A stretch of DNA of 42,663 bases from Paraburkholderia ginsengiterrae. Its GTDB lineage: Bacteria; Pseudomonadota; Gammaproteobacteria; Burkholderiales; Burkholderiaceae. Below, piece after piece: positions 37,042 to 42,663 of the stretch. Where the stretch lies: contig NZ_LXKA01000344.1 of assembly GCF_001645125.1 (NCBI RefSeq), forward strand, positions 1 to 42,663, written 5' to 3'. The first letter of the stretch is position 1; each line of letters begins with the position of its first letter. The notes under the pieces are model-generated. The model ran no database searches and was not told where the DNA came from. It saw only the letters and a program-made list of their open reading frames with translations. The translations under genes were made by a program, and so were the position numbers.

Positions 37042-38201
37042 GAAGCGAAGTCCTCGGGATGCAGCGGCGGGATGACGTGAACTTTTTCGCCGGCAGTCAC
37101 CGTATGGACCCCTTGCAGCACGACGCGCTCGCCCTCCTTGAGCCCCCCGGCAATCACGATCGTGCGTTCGTTGTAGCGCGTGACGCTTACGCGGCGCAGT
37201 TCCAGCGTGCCGGTGCCGGCCGCGTTATCCGTGGCGCGCACGATCCACACGGCCGGTTGCGTGCCGTCGTGGAACAGTGCGGTGGCGGGCACGGTGAACA
37301 CCCCCGTGGACGCCGCCGTGGAAGTTGGTGCGGCGAGTTCAATATCCGCGGTCATGCCGAGGCGCACATCCGGGCCGGGATTGTCGAGCGTGAGTTTGGC
37401 GCGATAGGTGCGGCTTTGCGGATCGGCGGCAGGCGACAGTTCGCGCACGCGCGCGGTGAACTTGCGCCCCGGCAGTGCCGCGAGCGTCACGTTGGCGGTT
37501 TGCCCGACCGAAAGCGAAGCGAGTGCGCTTTCCGGCACGTCGCACACCGCGTCGACGTCACCGCTCCAGGCGAGGTTGTAGACGGCCTGGCCCGCGGACA
37601 CGTTCTGGCCGGTGTCGGCCTGTTCTGCGGTGATGACGCCCGCGTGATCGGCGGCGAGCGTGGTGTATTGCAACTGGTCTTTCGCAAGCGCCGCCTGTTG
37701 GGCGGCCTGATCGCGCTGCGCGAGGGCGGACGCGTACGCATTGGTGGTCTGTTCGAGCTGCGCGGGTGCGATCAGGTTTTCTTTCGCCTGCGCCTGATCG
37801 CGATCGAGCTGCTGCTTCGCGTACACGAGGCTGTGCAGCGCGGCGGCAAGCTGGGCGTCCGCGCTCGCGGCATTCTTCTGGGCGTCGGCCTGGTCGAGCT
37901 TGGCGACGATCTGGCCGCTCTTCACGACGTCGCCGAGCCGCACCCGCCGCTCGAGAATCTTGCCGGCAATGCGGAACGACAGCGGCGTCGAGTAGCGCGC
38001 CTGCACTTCGCCGGGCAACGACGCGGACTGCATCGCGCTGCCGTCGGCATGGACCGCGACGGCGACCACGGGGCGCGGCGCGGGCGCCGCCGCTTCTTGC
38101 TTCGAGCAGGCGGCCAGCGTGACGACGCCGGCGAGGAGGAGCACCGAGGCGGCGCGGCGCAGGCGCGCGGGGCGGGCAGACCGGCGGGTTGGCGGGCGCA
38201 T
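37038..38201 (-). CDS. RND efflux periplasmic adaptor lipoprotein
   Basis: This membrane-fusion protein of about 387 residues has a lipoprotein signal with lipobox LAAC (TLAACSKQ). It has the split lipoyl motif (GKILERRVRLGDVVKSGQIVAKLD and later AGVITAEQADTGQNVSAGQAV) around a coiled-coil hairpin (SADAQLAAALHSLVYAKQQLDRDQ), and then beta-barrel domains. It links pump and outer-membrane duct. ATG 38201 is used; GTG 38234, with a GGGG site, is an alternative. It is the first gene of a three-gene operon with a divergent TetR regulator. Confidence 0.88.
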   Translation of the reverse strand: MRPPTRRSARPARLRRAASVLLLAGVVTLAACSKQEAAAPAPRPVVAVAVHADGSAMQSASLPGEVQARYSTPLSFRIAGKILERRVRLGDVVKSGQIVAKLDQADAQKNAASADAQLAAALHSLVYAKQQLDRDQAQAKENLIAPAQLEQTTNAYASALAQRDQAAQQAALAKDQLQYTTLAADHAGVITAEQADTGQNVSAGQAVYNLAWSGDVDAVCDVPESALASLSVGQTANVTLAALPGRKFTARVRELSPAADPQSRTYRAKLTLDNPGPDVRLGMTADIELAAPTSTAASTGVFTVPATALFHDGTQPAVWIVRATDNAAGTGTLELRRVSVTRYNERTIVIAGGLKEGERVVLQGVHTVTAGEKVHVIPPLHPEDFAS

Positions 38202-38349
38202 CGCTGACGATGCAGGAGGACCGGGACGCTTCACAATTACCCCAACTGGAGACAGCGAACGAACTCGGCAAGCCGCAGCGGCCCGCCAGCGAAAACACGA
38301 TGCCGGATCATGCAATTGGCATACGCGTCTGTTTTGCAATGACGATTTG

Positions 38350-38377
38350 CATTCTAATACACACCTGTATTTGAATG
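38350..38377. promoter_or_regulatory. Palindromic operator between tetR and the efflux operon
   Basis: CATTCTAATACA (38350-38361) and TGTATTTGAATG (38366-38377) form 12-bp arms with one mismatch around a 4-base centre. This is a typical TetR/AcrR operator layout, 43 bases before the tetR start, in an A/T-rich island that must hold both divergent promoters. Confidence 0.7.
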
Positions 38378-38419
38378 TAGAGGTGAATCGGAATTCTTTT
38401 CGGTGCTAGACTGGCGCCC

Positions 38420-39037
38420 ATGAAACGGCAACGACTAACACGCGAGCAGAGCAAAGATCAAACGCGCGAGCGTTTGCTCGACGCTGCGCAAGCGATTTTT
38501 ATGAAGAAAGGCTTTGTCGCGGCGAGTGTCGAAGACATCGCCGGGGCGGCGGGCTACACGCGCGGAGCGTTCTATTCGAACTTCCGCAGCAAGAGCGAGT
38601 TGTTTCTCGAGCTATTGCGGCGCGACCACGAGGCCATGCAGGCGGGCCTGCACGCCATTTTCGAAAGCGCGGCCTCGCGCGAGGAAATGGAAGAGCGTGT
38701 GCTGCGCTATTACAGCAGCCTGCATCGGGAGAACAAGTGCTTCCTGCTGTGGGTGGAGGCGAAGCTGCTCGCGGTGCGCGACGGCCGTTTCCGGATTCGC
38801 TTCAATGCGTTCCTGCACGAGAAGCTCGAGCAGTTGAGTGCGTATATCCACGAGTTTTCAGCGCGGGTCGGCACGCCGCTGCTGCTGCCCGCGCAGTCGC
38901 TGGCGATCGGCTTGATGGGGTTGTGCGACGGCGTGCAGTTTTTCTACACGGTCGATCCGCAGAACGTGTCGGCGGAAGTGGCGGAAGGGGTGCTGGCCGG
39001 GTTTTTCGCCCGCGTGGTGTACGGGCGCGACGCTTGA
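38420..39037 (+). CDS. TetR/AcrR-family repressor of the efflux operon
   Basis: This 205-residue protein has the TetR HTH at about 15-60: RERLLDAAQAIFMKKGF, SVEDIAGAAGYTRGAFYSNF and KSELFLELL. The C-terminal half is all helical, with a ligand pocket typical of AcrR-type repressors and an aromatic segment (CDGVQFFYTVD). It is divergent from the RND operon, and the palindrome at 38350-38377 is its likely site. It would be released by a pump substrate; the inducer is unknown. Confidence 0.88.
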   Translation: MKRQRLTREQSKDQTRERLLDAAQAIFMKKGFVAASVEDIAGAAGYTRGAFYSNFRSKSELFLELLRRDHEAMQAGLHAIFESAASREEMEERVLRYYSSLHRENKCFLLWVEAKLLAVRDGRFRIRFNAFLHEKLEQLSAYIHEFSARVGTPLLLPAQSLAIGLMGLCDGVQFFYTVDPQNVSAEVAEGVLAGFFARVVYGRDA

Positions 39038-39071
39038 GTGATGCGCTTGAACGACGCTTGGAGGCGTCGAA

Positions 39072-39284
39072 TCAGTTGGTCGGCATTTGCGCGCAGATGT
39101 CGGCGGCCGGGCTCACGCAGGCGTACGAATACTGCCCGCTATAGCGCAGCACTTCTTCGCCGGCGTGCAGCACGACTTTGATATCGGGGCAGCGCTCGTA
39201 AGCAATGAACGCCGAGCAGGCGGCCGCGGACCAGCACACCAGCGAGAACGCGATTTTTTCCAGAAGCTGAAAACGATGGGTCAT
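39072..39284 (-). CDS. Small Cys-containing exported or membrane hypothetical protein
   Basis: This 70-residue protein has one hydrophobic N-terminal segment (IAFSLVCWSAAACSAFIAY), followed by a polar domain with three cysteines (RCPDIKV, YACVSP, ICAQ). It is not recognised. No strong ribosome site is seen before ATG 39284. It is convergent with the TetR gene and divergent from the LysR gene. The composition looks coding, but support is modest. Confidence 0.5.
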   Translation of the reverse strand: MTHRFQLLEKIAFSLVCWSAAACSAFIAYERCPDIKVVLHAGEEVLRYSGQYSYACVSPAADICAQMPTN

Positions 39285-39546
39285 AGCGATTAATGCAATT
39301 GATTTCCTGTCGGTCGCTATGTTACCAGTATCCTAGGGTTTATACCTATCCAATACTCACAATAAGCGCTGAAATGGTGACGTGAGCGCATCGGAAACCT
39401 GTCTGGATTGTCATCTTCAGGTCAGGGTTGGGACAGGGTTGGCCTCATACAATTGAATCGTTGGGCTAACCCGGGCGCCTTTCCGCCGGGTCGACACAGG
39501 CGGCAGGCATGCGCCGGCCCGGCTTTACCGAGGCAGGAGTCGTCCC

Positions 39547-40608
39547 ATGAATCAATTGCAGTCGATGCGCGTATTCGTCAAAGTGGCCGATTTGGGCAGT
39601 TTCGTGGGTGCGGCCGGTGCGCTGGATCTGTCCACCGCAGTCGTGACGAGGCACGTTGCCGATCTCGAGGCGCGTCTGAGCACACGCCTGCTCAATCGCA
39701 CCACCCGCCGGCTCTCGCTGACCGAATCCGGCATGACCTATCTGGAGCGCGTGCGCCATATTCTCGACGACCTCGACGGCGTGGAGCAGATGGTGGTGGC
39801 GCGCAATCATGAACCGGTCGGCACCCTGCGCATCGTCGCGCCGGTGGTGTTCGGGCTGCACAGCCTCGCGCCCGTGGTGCAATCGTATGCCGCGCGCTAT
39901 CCGAATGTCGTGCCCGACGTGACGCTCGCGGATCGCCAGGCCGATCTGGTGGACGAGGGGTTCGACGTCGGGATTCTCGTGGCGCGGCCCATGCGTAGCG
40001 CGAGCATCGTCACGCGGCGGCTGACCACGGGCTACATGACGGTCTGCGCGACGCCCGCGTATCTGGCGCAGCACGGCACGCCGAGGCGCCCGGAAGATCT
40101 GCTGACGCATCCGTGCCTGAGCCGGCCGGCCGAGCAGGGCGGCGAGGAGCGCGTATTCACCGGGCCGGACGGCGAAGTCCGGGTGCGGCCCACCAATGCG
40201 ATCGTCGCGAACAATACGGAGATGCTGAGGCAGTTCGCGCTGCTGGGCATGGGCGTGGCGATCCTGCCGAGCTACCTGATCGGCCGCGATCTGGCGGCCG
40301 GGCGGCTCGTGCCTTTGCTCGGCGATTACCATTTGCCGCCGATCGAAATCACCATCGCCTATGCGAGCCGCCTGCATCTGCCGGCGAAGGTGCGCACCTT
40401 CATCGATCATCTCGTCGCCCATTTCGAGCAGACCGACCGTCAGGCGCGTGATCCGCGCGCTACCGCGGTGGCACTTTCCAAGGCCATCACGCAAGTCGCC
40501 GGGCACGATGACGTAGAAGACGATTTGCCGGTGCCGGACTTGTCCGCCGATACGGCGCGTCCTGTGCACAAAGCGGCGCGCGAGCGGGTCGTGGCGGCGT
40601 CGTTCTGA
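39547..40608 (+). CDS. LysR-family transcriptional regulator
   Basis: This 353-residue protein has a winged HTH at 1-60 (MNQLQSMRVFVKVADLGSF, VVTRHVADLEARLSTRLLNRTTRRLSLTESG) and then a two-lobed effector domain (GTLRIVAPVVFGLHSLAPVV, GFDVGILVARP). The tail after about residue 300 is about 45 residues longer than usual and low in conservation. It has an AGGAG site at 39533. No divergent target gene is close: the upstream gap holds only the small 70-residue frame. Target and effector are unknown. Confidence 0.9.
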   Translation: MNQLQSMRVFVKVADLGSFVGAAGALDLSTAVVTRHVADLEARLSTRLLNRTTRRLSLTESGMTYLERVRHILDDLDGVEQMVVARNHEPVGTLRIVAPVVFGLHSLAPVVQSYAARYPNVVPDVTLADRQADLVDEGFDVGILVARPMRSASIVTRRLTTGYMTVCATPAYLAQHGTPRRPEDLLTHPCLSRPAEQGGEERVFTGPDGEVRVRPTNAIVANNTEMLRQFALLGMGVAILPSYLIGRDLAAGRLVPLLGDYHLPPIEITIAYASRLHLPAKVRTFIDHLVAHFEQTDRQARDPRATAVALSKAITQVAGHDDVEDDLPVPDLSADTARPVHKAARERVVAASF

Positions 40609-40726
40609 TCAAGGGCGCGCGGGCATGCACGTACGACATCGGGCTGGACGTTCAGCGCCGGTCATTCAGGAAAGGGTAGCGCAAGCGGGAACACCCAGGC
40701 ACGGGGCGACAGCCCCGGTGCCTCGC

Positions 40727-40957
40727 TCAGGCGCCTAGACCCGGGCCGTAGTTGCCGCCAATCAGGCAAGTGACGGATGCGACGTCGGCATAGTCCTGTT
40801 CCGGCAAGCCGTCGAGCATCGACAGCACCTCGTTGCTCGCGCCGGCTTCGCGCGCGGCGTCGACGAGGGCGTCTTTATAGGTCGGAAATTTGACCGCGCT
40901 CAGCAGATCGCTGATCTGCAGATCAATCGATTCGCCCGGGATGGCCGATGCGGTCAT
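40727..40957 (-). CDS. DUF2795 domain small protein
   Basis: This 76-residue acidic protein has the DUF2795 pattern VKFPTYKDALVDAAREAGAS followed by LSMLDGLPEQDYADVASV. The family is small and of unknown role. ATG 40957 has a GAGAGGAGC ribosome site, so the longer upstream frame is rejected. The stop lies beside a GC-rich hairpin at 40697-40723. Confidence 0.8.
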   Translation of the reverse strand: MTASAIPGESIDLQISDLLSAVKFPTYKDALVDAAREAGASNEVLSMLDGLPEQDYADVASVTCLIGGNYGPGLGA

Positions 40958-41037
40958 GTCAACGCTCCTCTCGATGTCTTGCCGCCAATTGGCCGCCAGG
41001 CGCGCACGCCACGCGCCGGCGTGTGAACGCGAAGAAT

Positions 41038-41292
41038 TCAGGTCTGCAAGTGCTCGTTCTGCCCCACGAAGCTCCGATCGAGATGCCGCGATTTCGGCAG
41101 CGCAATATGCTGCCATTGCTGGGGACTAGTGTCGTCGGTGGCGGCGACGTCCGGCGCCGGGGGAGCGACCGGCGCCGCGTTGGCGCGTTCGGCAAGGGTA
41201 TTGGCGTTCGTGCCGTCCAGCGCGGTATGAACCGGCGCCGCAAAACACGAGGCTGACAGCGTCACCATGGTCAACAGTGTCGAGGTTTTCAT
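41038..41292 (-). CDS. Small secreted hypothetical protein
   Basis: This 84-residue protein has a clear signal peptide (MKTSTLLTMVTLSASCFAA, cleavage after FAA or CFA) and a mature part rich in Ala, Pro, Asp and Thr with no cysteines. It is not recognised. ATG 41292 has a strong AGGAGG site. It lies upstream of the DUF2795 gene on the same strand with 80 bases between; co-transcription is possible. Confidence 0.65.
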   Translation of the reverse strand: MKTSTLLTMVTLSASCFAAPVHTALDGTNANTLAERANAAPVAPPAPDVAATDDTSPQQWQHIALPKSRHLDRSFVGQNEHLQT

Positions 41293-41563
41293 CGCCCGAC
41301 CTCCTAAGCTCATGCGGCGCTGACAGGTGAGCAAACGCTGTGCCGTCCCCGCGTCGAAAGGACGGCGCATGCCATACACGGCTTTGCCGTGCGCGCACTT
41401 TCAATCTTAGAGGGGAGGATCCCTCAGCGTGCGCGCGTTTACGGCAAAACGCTATTGTAGATTTCAGATGATGGCAGAAACGGGGCAACCCCGCAGCAAC
41501 TGTGTCGCTTACGGTCGTGCCGAACGGATGCTGCGCCGCGGCAAACGTCAAGCCTGATGCTGC

Positions 41564-42661
41564 CTAACGCAGCACCTCGAAACGCGTCCAGGGCCACGAC
41601 GGGCGGTCGCGCATGTAGCCGTTCAGCCAGTTCCATTGCGGATGGCGCTTCATGAACGCCTGGGCGTCGAACGGCCGTCCGCACGGATGGCCCCAGCGTG
41701 CGCTGAACGCCATCGAACGCGCCATTTCGCTGTCGACCACCTTGCCGTCGTTGGCGCCCCACGGGTTGAACGGCCCGTGATCGGTGCCGCCAAAGCGCGC
41801 GTCGTCCAGTTCCAGATGCCCGCAGATCGTCCGCGAGCACGGGTTGTCGTTGCGGTCGAGGTAGACATCGTGATGGTCGGCGATCATCTCCTTGGCGAGA
41901 TCCACGTCGATCTTGCCGCGATGCATTTCTTCTAGCTGCATGAAGCGCAGGCGACGTGCGCCGTTCTTGCGCACGTCCGTATAGTCCTCGCCTTCGCCGA
42001 TGCATTCCTGATTGCGGATCTTCAGGTCGGTGGCGGTGTTGTAGCCGCTGTAGAAACCGTCCTTGGTGCTCTCGAAACCGGAGTAGTGCAAGCCCAGTTC
42101 ATAGCGCGCGATCTCGCCGGTTTTGGCGTCGCCGAGCAGCCAGCTATTCGCATAGCCGCCGTTGTTGGCGACCGCGAACATTTCGCACCACTCGGCGATG
42201 CTGTTGGCGTACTGCGACGCGCGCCGTGAGCGGTAGAACTCGGGGGCGCCGGCCGCGTCGTAGCCGGCGAAGTTGGAAATGGTGGTTTCGGTCACCATCA
42301 GCCCGGCGGCGGTGACCCAGAAATCCGTGAGGCTGGAAATGCAGCCGGGCAAGCCCTGCATGAGGATGCGGTTGCCCCGGTCCGGCACGATATCGAACAC
42401 GACGTTGAACGCGTCGCCCGCGGCGTAGCGGTCCCACGAGTTGTGCGCCATCACGATGCGGCCGTCGCGGGTCGCGCGGCCGGTGGCGACGAACGCGCTG
42501 CAGTGGTGGCCGCGCCGTCCGCGCCACGGCTTCACGCCGAGCGCCGGTTGCCGCTGCGCCGCGTGCGTGGGCCACCAGCTTTGCAACAGATCCATGTAGC
42601 CGTTCCATGCCAGGACTTCGGCGAACGGCAGCTTGGCCCCGTCAGCGATTCCCTGGATTTC
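41564..42661 (-). CDS. C45 / phospholipase B-like Ntn hydrolase (5' end outside window)
   Basis: At least 365 codons are in the window and the frame runs off the right edge; the ATG at 42595 is internal, because the preceding 22 codons (EIQGIADGAKLPFAEVLAWN...) match the conserved segment before the cleavage site in this family. HHCSAFVATG carries the candidate N-terminal nucleophile cysteine released by self-cleavage, followed by GRIVMAHNSWD. CSRTICGHLE and GPFNPWGANDGKVVDS in the C-terminal part are typical of bacterial phospholipase B-like/C45 proteins. Reaction type is amide or ester hydrolysis; the substrate is not known. Confidence 0.8.
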   Translation of the reverse strand, partial: EIQGIADGAKLPFAEVLAWNGYMDLLQSWWPTHAAQRQPALGVKPWRGRRGHHCSAFVATGRATRDGRIVMAHNSWDRYAAGDAFNVVFDIVPDRGNRILMQGLPGCISSLTDFWVTAAGLMVTETTISNFAGYDAAGAPEFYRSRRASQYANSIAEWCEMFAVANNGGYANSWLLGDAKTGEIARYELGLHYSGFESTKDGFYSGYNTATDLKIRNQECIGEGEDYTDVRKNGARRLRFMQLEEMHRGKIDVDLAKEMIADHHDVYLDRNDNPCSRTICGHLELDDARFGGTDHGPFNPWGANDGKVVDSEMARSMAFSARWGHPCGRPFDAQAFMKRHPQWNWLNGYMRDRPSWPWTRFEVLR

Positions 42662-42663
42662 GT

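Noticed and set aside
34531-37080. An 849-codon plus-strand open frame
   Set aside because: It is an antisense shadow of the RND pump gene, rich in Arg, His and Asp with no domain.
40697-40723. Terminator after the DUF2795 gene
   Set aside because: The GC-rich hairpin is good, but no T-run follows on either strand.

Overview
The window is GC-rich DNA from a betaproteobacterium. The codon use, the YbiT-type ABC-F protein, the T6SS gene types, the PspA/TPR pair and the LysR/RND/TetR content best fit Burkholderiaceae, probably Paraburkholderia. This placement rests on recognising protein families by eye; no database was searched. All genes look chromosomal. No tRNA, rRNA, insertion sequence, integrase or CRISPR array was seen.

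Layout. (1) 1-4.8 kb holds housekeeping and single genes: the tail of a hydroxyisobutyrate-dehydrogenase-family gene, ybiT, a secreted Cys-rich hypothetical protein, a nitronate-monooxygenase-like flavoprotein, an OmpW-type porin and a DUF1289 protein. (2) 5.1-9.5 kb is a complete putrescine importer operon, potF-potG-potH-potI, with a hairpin between the binding-protein gene and the ATPase gene. (3) 9.6-19.2 kb is a partial type VI secretion cluster. tssE and tssH lie on the minus strand. tssA, tssF, tssG and tssJ lie on the plus strand. Between these arms only the 3' end of hcp (minus) and the 3' end of tssM (plus) remain, joined tail-out at about 13,174. tssB, tssC, tssK, tssL, the hcp start and most of tssM are absent, which one internal deletion between two divergent operons would explain. 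(4) 19.2-24.4 kb has a soluble chemoreceptor, then a Baeyer-Villiger-type monooxygenase plus alpha/beta hydrolase operon with a divergent TetR regulator. (5) 24.5-26.5 kb is a pspA operon with a TPR membrane protein. (6) 27-32 kb has a ribbon-helix-helix-like protein, penicillin-binding protein 1A, and a lipid A-type acyltransferase behind a long, hairpin-rich leader. (7) 31.96-32.34 kb holds three about 65-bp repeat units, each with three DnaA-box-like 9-mers at fixed spacing; a fourth unit lies at 27.82-27.88 kb upstream of mrcA. (8) 32.4-39.0 kb is a tripartite RND efflux operon with a divergent TetR regulator and a clear palindromic operator. (9) 39-42.7 kb has a LysR regulator, three small proteins and the 3' part of a C45/phospholipase B-like Ntn hydrolase that runs off the window.

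The two observations most worth following are the T6SS deletion scar, whose flanking core genes are still open, and the dispersed three-box repeat with invariant spacing.
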